Notes under the pieces: generated by a model
Seen by the model: only the letters and a program-made list of their open reading frames with translations
Told to the model about the DNA's origin: nothing
The model's database searches: none
Position numbers and translations under genes: made by a program
Virus record (IMG/VR): IMGVR_UViG_3300023257_000007
Coordinates: 1-64,000 of that record
DNA: 64,000 bases
Strand: one strand, 5' to 3'
Source of the DNA: a virus
Shown here: positions 42,106-50,180 of the stretch, one piece after another
How the letters are laid out: the number at the start of each line of letters is the position of its first letter
Position numbering within the stretch: position 1 is the stretch's first letter

Positions 42106-43161
42106 TTAAAATCCCCAATCATCAAAGTTTTCAAACTCATCTTTATTTTTTTGAATTGTCTGTTGTATTGAACCACTAAATAAACTATTTAATACCGATA
42201 ATCTTTTATTAATATCTGGTAAACCTACTGGTTCTAAAAACCTATTAGCAATTGCCAAAAATGTTTTTTCAAATTGAGTATCATAATCTATCAATACTCT
42301 TTCTTTTTCAGTTATTTCATACGGATGAAAACTTCTCATATAAGCAAACCTCTCTCCAAGAGTATGGTTACAAAAATACCATTTAACTCGACCACCTTTT
42401 AACAAATCATATTTAGTTTTAAACTCGCTATTTTTATTTAAAAGAAAATTATGTAAAGCGGCGGCTTTAACTGAAAAATGAGCACCTTTAACACAATTAA
42501 CACCAATTTGATCATCAACTACTTTATCTCTATAATTTGATAAAGAAGTCGTCATACTAATATCTTCAATATCAGAGGCTTTAAATTGATTTTTAAGATC
42601 TTTCATAATTTTTAAAACCTCACGTATATTTAACGTATCAGGATTTTTAAATAAATAATTAATAAATTCCCAAACACCACCTTTCTGCTTTTGACCTCTA
42701 ACAAATATTGGTGTTGAAGACCTTACAATATCTACACCTTTTGGAAAAAAATGTTCCATATCTTCATAAAAAATACCATCTTCCCAAACCACATTATTAA
42801 TATAATGTTTCTTTTCAAGATGCATGGCAGATTTATTAACAGTTTCTAATTCAAAATCATGAATATTTTTAACACCATACTTTTTAGCATATTGGTCTAA
42901 ATATTTAACAAATGTGTCTTTTACATACAATCTATCAAGGGTTAATATAAATTCAAGAGGATCACCTTCATAATCACAAGAGTCCATTATTGGTTGAAAC
43001 GACAAATATAAACTATTATGAACTAATAAATTATTAGCAATAAAGGTGTGAGTTTCATCATCAACTTCTATATCATAAACATATTCTTCTTCTCCAAAAT
43101 TACCTACACATTCAATTTCTGAAATTTCAACCAATTCATAATTATAACATATATTTTCCAT
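42106..43161 (-). CDS. gp43: Intein C-half fused to the C-terminal domain of DNA polymerase gp43
   Basis: Residues 1-49 are a short intein C-fragment with block F (YVYDIEVDDETHTFIANN) and block G ending LLVHN; splicing is after Asn49 with Ser50 as +1. The extein SLYLSFQPIMD follows motif C: joined to YGDTD from the upstream gene it rebuilds YGDTDSLYLSF. The rest is the thumb, with a C-terminal tail NKDEFENFDDWGF that looks like a sliding-clamp-binding peptide. The start overlaps the endonuclease gene upstream. Confidence 0.92.
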   Translation of the reverse strand: MENICYNYELVEISEIECVGNFGEEEYVYDIEVDDETHTFIANNLLVHNSLYLSFQPIMDSCDYEGDPLEFILTLDRLYVKDTFVKYLDQYAKKYGVKNIHDFELETVNKSAMHLEKKHYINNVVWEDGIFYEDMEHFFPKGVDIVRSSTPIFVRGQKQKGGVWEFINYLFKNPDTLNIREVLKIMKDLKNQFKASDIEDISMTTSLSNYRDKVVDDQIGVNCVKGAHFSVKAAALHNFLLNKNSEFKTKYDLLKGGRVKWYFCNHTLGERFAYMRSFHPYEITEKERVLIDYDTQFEKTFLAIANRFLEPVGLPDINKRLSVLNSLFSGSIQQTIQKNKDEFENFDDWGF

Positions 43162-44302
43162 ATATTTCTTTTATTAATTTTTTAATACTCGGCAAATCAC
43201 TTTCCCAAATAACAATGATATCTATATCATGATCCTTTTTTAGAAGTGATAATTTTTCTTCATCTTTTTTCCATATATCAGATGATAATTCATTACTAAA
43301 CGGATTAGGTTTATCATCATGTTTAAATTTTTTAGGATTAGCATGAAAAACATCACCATTATATTCTATACCTAAATTTAATTCTTTTATATAATAATCT
43401 ATAAAAACATATCGACCAGTAGATAACATCTTACCATATTCTTTATTATTACATTTTTCATAAAAATATGTTTTAAAATCTTTTGATATTTCTTTATCTA
43501 ATTTCCACAAATAATCCTGTGAAGATTTTGATGCTGGATAATTCCTTATCTTAGAATAAAATTGTTGTAATTTAATTAAAGCGTCATTTTTACCGTATAT
43601 TCTTATATAATTAGATAAATTGTGTGCTTTTTGTTTACACAATTCATCCCATTTTAATTTACCATGTTTTAACACATAATATTCTTTACTTTTTGTTTCA
43701 ATTTGTTTTTTAACATAATTTTCATATTTTATTTTACCGAATTTTTTGCCATGTTTTTTTATCAAATTTTCTAATGTAACAGATCTTGATTTATTATAAT
43801 TATCAAAATCATCTTTATTCCAACCATGTTTTTCTTTTTTATATTCAAATAAATTTGATTTTCGTTGTTTATCACAATAGATTTCCCATCTTTCAACTCC
43901 TTCATTTACACCATATTTTAAAATATAATTTTCCTTTGTTCTAACGTAGTTTAAATTCTTCCATATTTCAGATTCTTTTTCTGGTATATTAAATGCATAT
44001 GTTGTTATCTTATTTACCATGTTAAATATTCTAGCCCTATTCTTATTTTTATACTCAGGATATTTTTCTATCAAACAATCTTCACAAACACTTAAATTAT
44101 AAATTTTACCATTCACCGATTTAAATGTTTTATAAGATTTGCCTTTGTATCCAAATTTTCTTACAGTAAATACAGAATTATAATAAAATATTGGACCATT
44201 ACAAATTAAACACTTAACAGAATTTTTATCATAAAAATCTTGAATTTCCTCATAATCATCTTTATTGATATTAAATTTAAATTTTTGTAATTTATTTTTC
44301 AT
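43142..44302 (-). CDS. Vsr-like homing endonuclease inside the gp43 split intein
   Basis: 386 residues from the ATG at 44302 (an ATG four codons earlier is also possible). N-terminal zinc-like pair CLICNG and CEDC; then repeats of the type YILKYGVNEGVERWExYCDKQ; C-terminal nuclease core LGIEYNGDVFHANPKKF, SSDIWKKDEEK, IIVIWESDL. Same family as the genes at 1 and 49194. It overlaps both flanking intein-half genes, so all three are co-expressed. Confidence 0.87.
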   Translation of the reverse strand: MKNKLQKFKFNINKDDYEEIQDFYDKNSVKCLICNGPIFYYNSVFTVRKFGYKGKSYKTFKSVNGKIYNLSVCEDCLIEKYPEYKNKNRARIFNMVNKITTYAFNIPEKESEIWKNLNYVRTKENYILKYGVNEGVERWEIYCDKQRKSNLFEYKKEKHGWNKDDFDNYNKSRSVTLENLIKKHGKKFGKIKYENYVKKQIETKSKEYYVLKHGKLKWDELCKQKAHNLSNYIRIYGKNDALIKLQQFYSKIRNYPASKSSQDYLWKLDKEISKDFKTYFYEKCNNKEYGKMLSTGRYVFIDYYIKELNLGIEYNGDVFHANPKKFKHDDKPNPFSNELSSDIWKKDEEKLSLLKKDHDIDIIVIWESDLPSIKKLIKEIYGKYML

Positions 44303-45305
44303 ATGGTGACACATCTTTATCTCTATATATCCTTAAAATTTTATCAGTTATTTTCATTTCAGAAGGTTTTACTTCAAATTGTTCACCGTCTCTAAAAACT
44401 ATCATAGAATGATCATTTGTTACGAAAATTTCCTCACCTGTTTTTATTTTAATTTTCCATTTTTGTTTAATAACCTTATGTCTTATAACTCTTTTTACTG
44501 GTGCATAATATAGCTTTTTTTCAGAACACCAATTTAAGATTTTTTCACCAGTTTTAACACTCTCATGTCCCTTCAACGTACTCTCACCCACATTTAATGT
44601 ATTTTCGTTGTAAAATTCTTCTATTGTCTTTTCACCATTATTTGTGATAATTACACTATCCTTGTCAACCGAATCCGTATCACCATAAACACACAATTCA
44701 TCTTTATGAAATTTCGTACTATAAGTTTCTTTATCATCTTTTGTCATTTCTGTAAAACCTGGCATTTCTTCTCTTTCAGAAATCACAGAACCATCAATTT
44801 GTTCAACATTATCTACAAAATTATGAAGATGTCTCTTATATTTAATATTATAAATTTTATCTTCAATTTTAATAGAATCTTTGTGTTCTTCTAATTTATC
44901 AATATCAACATTCCATTCTATTAGTAAATCATGTAAAGTATTATTACCCCTTCCAATTATTCTATTTCTATTATTCATCATATACCAAACATCACTATCA
45001 TCAGTTACAATATACGTAAATTCTAATAACTTATGAACTTCAATATCATGATACCATTCTTCATAAAAATATTTTTCTATTTTATTTAACATAAATAAAA
45101 TTACATCTCTACCATGTGCTGTAATAGCATTTGCAATATCTTTATTAGATACTACAAATTTAGGGTGAGCAAAAGCACCATAAGTTCCGTTAATCACTAA
45201 TTTTAGTGCCAATTGCATTGCTTTATTGTAGTTATATTCTGATTCTACTTTTGCGATTTTCTTTTTAAGATTCTCGATTTTTTTCTTTTTCTCGGCGAAC
45301 GTCAT
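44292..45305 (-). CDS. gp43: Middle part of DNA polymerase gp43 fused to intein N-half
   Basis: 337 residues. Extein 1-211 starts in the palm just before motif B (KLVINGTYGAF) and runs to motif C YGDTD. The intein N-fragment is 212-337: it starts Ser212 (SVDKDSVIIT, block A) and includes block B VTNDHSMI, the usual split place. No exonuclease domain or motif A is present and no intein precedes, so the polymerase is also split as plain polypeptides, with its N-terminal part elsewhere. Free-standing gp43A/gp43B splits are known in T4-like phages. Confidence 0.92.
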   Translation of the reverse strand: MTFAEKKKKIENLKKKIAKVESEYNYNKAMQLALKLVINGTYGAFAHPKFVVSNKDIANAITAHGRDVILFMLNKIEKYFYEEWYHDIEVHKLLEFTYIVTDDSDVWYMMNNRNRIIGRGNNTLHDLLIEWNVDIDKLEEHKDSIKIEDKIYNIKYKRHLHNFVDNVEQIDGSVISEREEMPGFTEMTKDDKETYSTKFHKDELCVYGDTDSVDKDSVIITNNGEKTIEEFYNENTLNVGESTLKGHESVKTGEKILNWCSEKKLYYAPVKRVIRHKVIKQKWKIKIKTGEEIFVTNDHSMIVFRDGEQFEVKPSEMKITDKILRIYRDKDVSPYEK

Positions 45306-45341
45306 ATTATTAGATAATTTTTAATTTTAAAAATAAATACA

Positions 45342-46943
45342 TTAAAAGTTTAATGAATATTTTATATTACCACTGTTATATATTCTATAAATACCTCTTT
45401 CTAACATTATTTCGTGTTCACTTTTATTAGGATCATAACCTTCTCTAACTAAAACATCTTTTCTAAAATTATACCTATATAATCGTTTTAAATTTTTACC
45501 ATCAAAATAATGATAATTCGGTTTTGTGTTATGAACGAATTTAAATTCCAATTTTTCATATAGATTTCCTTTACTCCAGCTTCTATCAGCATAAGTAATT
45601 ATTTCACCCGGATTATAATTTCTGATAAAATATTTAAATAATTTTGATGCACCACCAACAACATTAATATTTAATTTGTTACAAAACCTTAACAATTCAT
45701 ACTCTCCTTCTATACTTTTAGACCCCATTAATTTTCTTTTTTTACCAAAGGTCATTAGAGATACTAATTCATCTTCATAATAAAGACCTATTTTAACAAA
45801 AGAACCAACAAAACCTTGAAGATGATTATCATTTAAAAAATTTCTAATCAATTTATTATCTATTATCTCTTTAATTATAGTTTTTCTAGCATATATTTTA
45901 TCAGACTTTCCAATCATATTTAATATTCTAGACTTGACAATTTCTTTTTGGTTAAACCATTCATCTTCCCAAATATGTATTAATTGAACACCTTTTTTTA
46001 AACAATTGTTTGTTTTATTTAAATGATAATCCTTATCCTTATAAAGTTCTGAATGCCAATACAAACCATTAAATTCAAAAGCTAGATTTAAATCTGGTAA
46101 ATAAATATCTAATTCTTTTCCATCCAAGATCTCTTTATCACTTGTTATTATTTCATAATTATAGTTTTCTTTAATAAAATTCACGATTTCTAATTCTTTA
46201 CCTGAAATCTTATAATCTAATGTATTACAAACTGTGCATAATATTGTTTTTTGTATTTTATATCTTTGATATAAATTTTTGCTATTAATATTAAAATAAT
46301 GATCTTTACCACAATCACATTTAACATCTATCGTTCGATCAGTATTTAAAATATAATCTGTTATATTATATTCCGATAATTTAAATAATATATCTTTTTC
46401 CCACCTTTTATATGTTAACAAATAATATGATTCTGTTTGTGTATACCATTCTTTTCCATATTTTTCAAGATTAGTTTTCTTTATTTTCTCTCTAATTTCA
46501 TATGAAGAAAGTATCTCTTCCACGCCATATTTTTCAAGATTTGTTTTTTTAATTTTTTCTTTGACATCTTTATCTAATAATGTACAAGTAACGCCATATT
46601 TCTTGAGGTTTGTTTGTTTTGTTTTATCTTTTATTTCTTTTATGTGTTGTGGATTTTCAACGCCATATTTTTCTAACATTGTATTTTTTCTTTTAATAGA
46701 AGAACATTTTTTACAACTATAAAAACCTTGTCTTTTTTTATTTTCTAAATATTTATGATATCTTAGTTGTTTTTCATCTGAACATATCTCACAAACAGCA
46801 ATTACTTTAACATGTGAATTTTGTGGCAAATCATTAACATCAATGTCCAATGTTTCACCATTATTACAAACATAATTTTTAGATCTATAATATGTTACAT
46901 TACGATATGTTATATTAACATCAATTCTACTATTTTTAATCAT
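45342..46943 (-). CDS. Free-standing homing-type endonuclease, copy 4
   Basis: 533 residues, same architecture as the copies at 7642, 10105 and 14693: CEIC/CKKC, four to five LEKYGVE-type repeats, nuclease core ELDIYLPDLNLAFEFNGLYWHS and LIHIWEDEW, and the full C-terminal module. It sits just upstream of the polymerase fragment, the kind of place where a homing gene could have caused the polymerase split. Confidence 0.87.
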   Translation of the reverse strand: MIKNSRIDVNITYRNVTYYRSKNYVCNNGETLDIDVNDLPQNSHVKVIAVCEICSDEKQLRYHKYLENKKRQGFYSCKKCSSIKRKNTMLEKYGVENPQHIKEIKDKTKQTNLKKYGVTCTLLDKDVKEKIKKTNLEKYGVEEILSSYEIREKIKKTNLEKYGKEWYTQTESYYLLTYKRWEKDILFKLSEYNITDYILNTDRTIDVKCDCGKDHYFNINSKNLYQRYKIQKTILCTVCNTLDYKISGKELEIVNFIKENYNYEIITSDKEILDGKELDIYLPDLNLAFEFNGLYWHSELYKDKDYHLNKTNNCLKKGVQLIHIWEDEWFNQKEIVKSRILNMIGKSDKIYARKTIIKEIIDNKLIRNFLNDNHLQGFVGSFVKIGLYYEDELVSLMTFGKKRKLMGSKSIEGEYELLRFCNKLNINVVGGASKLFKYFIRNYNPGEIITYADRSWSKGNLYEKLEFKFVHNTKPNYHYFDGKNLKRLYRYNFRKDVLVREGYDPNKSEHEIMLERGIYRIYNSGNIKYSLNF

Positions 46944-46975
46944 TTTACAAAAGTCCCATTTTTACCATTGCTTAT

Positions 46976-46985
46976 TATATATTAA
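46976..46985 (-). promoter_or_regulatory. TTAATATATA promoter-like element (minus strand)
   Basis: An exact copy 32 bases before endonuclease copy 4. Confidence 0.42.
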
Positions 46986-47047
46986 AAAACACAAGTGAAA
47001 AATAAATTTATATATATAATAATGAATAAAAATCATTTAGTTTAAAA

Positions 47048-47881
47048 ATGCCTTATAGAGACGAATTATCAGTTAAAAGAGAAATAGTTATGTCAATCAA
47101 TAATATGATTGATAAATATGTTAATCAAGGGATTAGTTTCACTGATCTTAGCAAACATTTAAGGAAAGATTCTGCTCTAACAAATTTAATGAATGATTTA
47201 AAAGGTAAAAACTCAAATTTAAGAAATCCTGGTATTGAATTCTTTAATTCTAATCTAGAATACAAAAATAAAGTTAGACAGTATCTGAACGAAGTTATTA
47301 AAGATAGAATAGCTTTTGAAAAAGATAAAAGCATTCAAAATTTTGAGTCTTTCACTAAAAATGAACCAAATGATATTATGAAACCTAAAAATTTTAAAGA
47401 TTATTTACATATAAATGAAATTAAACTTCCTGTAATGAGATTAGATGAAATACTTGATGATATTGGTAACGCAGGAAATACACATAAAAAAGTTATAGCA
47501 ACATTTTTCAAAACCTACGTTGACTATATAGATCTTGTTGATAACAAGAAACATCATTTTAAAATCAATGATATGTCAGGTGATATAATGGGTAATAATA
47601 GAGTGACATTTGATGCTATTATTTTTAAAAATAATGAAATACAATCAATAGAAAATAATATTATAAAATACGCTTTAGGTGAATTCTACTCACAAATTCC
47701 AGACACATTAAATATATTTGATATTCAATTAAAACCTATGTCTTTTATTAATAAAACTGATTTGATGGAAGTATTTAAAAATATGTTAACATTCGAACAA
47801 ACTATTAATATTATTACTAATATTACTGGTTTTAATTATGATGGTGAAATGGGTGATTTTTTTATTTGGAGTAAAAAATAA
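47048..47881 (+). CDS. Unknown protein with internal leader-type motifs
   Basis: 277 residues. The N-terminal 90 are helical. Two leader-like segments lie inside: IQNFESFTKNE at 96-106 and MKPKNFKDYLHINEIK at 111-126 (I-N-E). The C-terminal half is alpha/beta. The pattern matches the virion proteins at 12792 and 13762, where the motif follows an N-terminal part. Confidence 0.6.
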   Translation: MPYRDELSVKREIVMSINNMIDKYVNQGISFTDLSKHLRKDSALTNLMNDLKGKNSNLRNPGIEFFNSNLEYKNKVRQYLNEVIKDRIAFEKDKSIQNFESFTKNEPNDIMKPKNFKDYLHINEIKLPVMRLDEILDDIGNAGNTHKKVIATFFKTYVDYIDLVDNKKHHFKINDMSGDIMGNNRVTFDAIIFKNNEIQSIENNIIKYALGEFYSQIPDTLNIFDIQLKPMSFINKTDLMEVFKNMLTFEQTINIITNITGFNYDGEMGDFFIWSKK

Positions 47882-47882
47882 A

Positions 47883-48158
47883 TTATAAAACAAACTCTTT
47901 CCAAATCTCTTCTCTTGGTGGTAACACAATTTTATCAATATGTGCAATTATATCTGGAAAATATTTATATTTATAAATATCAGTAATTTTATATTTTTCT
48001 AAAAAATCATCTTGAATAACAAATCTATAATCACCTTTTTTATTAAACCAATATATAATTTCATATAATTCGTTTCGTAAATTCAAAGATAATATAACTC
48101 CGACGCCATTTTCCATTGGGCCTATCCAATCTGTAACACTAAAAGAAATATTATTCAT
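47883..48158 (-). CDS. Small protein, unknown
   Basis: 91 residues from MNNISFSVTDWIG; the longer frame adds a low-complexity promoter translation. No recognised domain, convergent with the previous gene. Confidence 0.55.
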   Translation of the reverse strand: MNNISFSVTDWIGPMENGVGVILSLNLRNELYEIIYWFNKKGDYRFVIQDDFLEKYKITDIYKYKYFPDIIAHIDKIVLPPREEIWKEFVL

Positions 48159-48174
48159 TATAGAATATCTTTTT

Positions 48175-48184
48175 TTAATATATA
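48175..48184 (+). promoter_or_regulatory. TTAATATATA promoter-like element before gp25
   Basis: An exact copy 30 bases before the baseplate gene, a late structural gene. Confidence 0.48.
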
Positions 48185-48214
48185 TAGTTACATTATAAAT
48201 CAAAATGAAGAAAA

Positions 48215-48592
48215 ATGGCATATAAACCTGTACAAGATTTTAAAGATATCTATATTAGATATAAAGGACACCCAAGTTATAATTCAAAAAAAATTATACA
48301 AGATGACTTAGTTGAAGTTATAGTCCAAAAATTAGAAATGATTTTATTCACAAACAAAGGTGAAGTTATGGGAGATCCAGACATGGGTTGTGATCTTGAA
48401 TATTATTTATGGGAAACAAATCTATCAAACACAAATTTAGAACAAAAAGTTAATGAACAAATTGCAGAATATGTACCAGAATTAGAAGTTATAGGATATG
48501 AATTTAATTTAGAATTAGAAGAAGGTGCAGTGCAAGATATATTGTATCTAAATTTTAAAATAAGAGGTTATAATGTAACATATATAATATAA
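48215..48592 (+). CDS. gp25: Baseplate wedge protein gp25-like
   Basis: 125 residues matching the gp25/GpW family: DDLVEVIVQKLEMILFTNKGEVMGDPDMGCDLEYYLWETN followed by a strand-helix end. T4 gp25 belongs to the inner baseplate wedge and sheath start. Ten bases ahead of the terminase gene. Confidence 0.85.
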   Translation: MAYKPVQDFKDIYIRYKGHPSYNSKKIIQDDLVEVIVQKLEMILFTNKGEVMGDPDMGCDLEYYLWETNLSNTNLEQKVNEQIAEYVPELEVIGYEFNLELEEGAVQDILYLNFKIRGYNVTYII

Positions 48593-48601
48593 TAAAATTT
48601 T

Positions 48602-49126
48602 ATGGCTGGAAAAAAAACTACACTAGGTGATCGAGTATTCACTACTGAAAGAGTTAAAGAAATTGAAGAAAAAGAAAATTTAGGACAACTTTTAAAACAA
48701 CACGAAAAAATATGGTTTAAGAATAATCCAGGAGTTAGAAAATCAAATGTAACATTTGCTATGACTAATGAAGAAATTAGTGAATATGCAAAATGTAAAC
48801 TCTCTGTACATTACTTCGCAGAAAAATATTGTAAAATTAAATTAGAAGACAGTACAATAGGTTCAATGAAACTTAGAGACTATCAAAAAAAGATAATTGA
48901 TTTATACACTAGAAACAGATTCTCTATTTTAATGGCCAGTAGACAAACTGGTAAGTGCAATTCTTTTAATACTAAAATATTAATTTTAAATGAAGAAACA
49001 AAAGATATATATTCTATCCCTTTTTACGAACTTTATTATGATATTATTAGTCAACAAAGAAAATTGTCATTCTTAGAGAAAACAAAAATATATTTATATA
49101 GATTATATAATAAAATTGATAATTAA
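48602..49126 (+). CDS. terL: N-terminal part of large terminase fused to intein N-half
   Basis: 174 residues. Extein 1-118 ends in the first part of Walker A, MASRQTGK. The intein N-fragment starts Cys119 (CNSFNTKILILNEETKDIYSI, block A) and runs 56 residues with no block B. Block B lies in the C-fragment, so the split is early in the intein, as reported for the atypical TerL split inteins. Terminase pumps DNA into the prohead and cuts genome ends. Confidence 0.92.
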   Translation: MAGKKTTLGDRVFTTERVKEIEEKENLGQLLKQHEKIWFKNNPGVRKSNVTFAMTNEEISEYAKCKLSVHYFAEKYCKIKLEDSTIGSMKLRDYQKKIIDLYTRNRFSILMASRQTGKCNSFNTKILILNEETKDIYSIPFYELYYDIISQQRKLSFLEKTKIYLYRLYNKIDN

Positions 49127-49193
49127 TCACATTACCGATTTGTCTAAAAGCCATTAAAATTTATCTATATATAAATGAAAACAATATATAACA

Positions 49194-50180
49194 ATGAAAA
49201 AAGAAATATCTGATTATATTATATGTAAAGTATGTGGTGAAAAAGTAAGAAGAATTTATGGTGCACATTTAAAGAAACATGGATTAACAAGCAAAGAATA
49301 TAAAGAAATGTTTCCAGATGAACCATTAACAACAAAAAATGATAATTTAAAAACAAGTAAAAATTCAGGATTGCATATGAAACAAGAAAAATATAAGAAA
49401 ATGTTTTCTGAAAAAATAAAAGGAGAAAAAAATCCAAATCATAAAACAAAAACTACTGAAAAAGACAGGAAATCAAGAAGTCCATTTTCAAAAGATTTTA
49501 AAAAATATAAAAATGAACAAGAATTAATAGAATTTAGAGAAGAAGCATTAAAAGATAGAAAACACACAACTAGATTAGATTATTATTTAAAACAAGGGCT
49601 TGATATGGAAACATCCAAAAAAATGTTGAAAAAAAGACAAACAACATTTACTTTAGATATTTGTGTAGAAAAATATGGCAAAGAAAAAGGTATAGTAATT
49701 TGGAAAAATAGACAAGTAAAATGGCAAGAAAATTTATTATCTAATGGTAATTTAAAATGTGGATATTCTAAAATAAGTCAAGAACTGTTCTATGGTATAT
49801 TAGAATATTATGATTATGAAAATAAAAAAGATATTTATTTTGCTACAAAAAATCAAGAATTTTTCATATCCAAAAAAGGAACAGACACAGATCCACGAAT
49901 TTTTTTACAATACGATTTTTGTGACATGAAATCAAAAAAGATAATAGAATATAACGGTGATAGATATCATGCAAATCCGAAGATATATGAATCAAAAGAC
50001 AATCCACATCCATTTAGAAAAAATATAACATCACAAGAAATTTGGAATAAAGATAAAGAGAAAACAAGGATAGCGCAACAGGAAGGTTTTGATGTTTTAA
50101 CTATATGGGATAGTGATTATAAAAAAGAAAAAGAAAAAATTATTCAGAAATGTCTGAATTTTTTAAATTTAAAAATATGA
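49194..50180 (+). CDS. Vsr-like homing endonuclease inside the terminase split intein
   Basis: 328 residues. An N-terminal zinc finger of MucR/ROS type: CKVCGEKVRRIYGAHLKKHGLTSKEYKEMFP. A repeat like VEKYGKEKGIVIWKNRQVKWQ is shared with the gene at position 1. C-terminal core KIIEYNGDRYHANPKIY, TSQEIWNKDKEK and LTIWDSDY. The stop overlaps the ATG of the downstream intein-half gene (ATGA). Confidence 0.87.
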   Translation: MKKEISDYIICKVCGEKVRRIYGAHLKKHGLTSKEYKEMFPDEPLTTKNDNLKTSKNSGLHMKQEKYKKMFSEKIKGEKNPNHKTKTTEKDRKSRSPFSKDFKKYKNEQELIEFREEALKDRKHTTRLDYYLKQGLDMETSKKMLKKRQTTFTLDICVEKYGKEKGIVIWKNRQVKWQENLLSNGNLKCGYSKISQELFYGILEYYDYENKKDIYFATKNQEFFISKKGTDTDPRIFLQYDFCDMKSKKIIEYNGDRYHANPKIYESKDNPHPFRKNITSQEIWNKDKEKTRIAQQEGFDVLTIWDSDYKKEKEKIIQKCLNFLNLKI

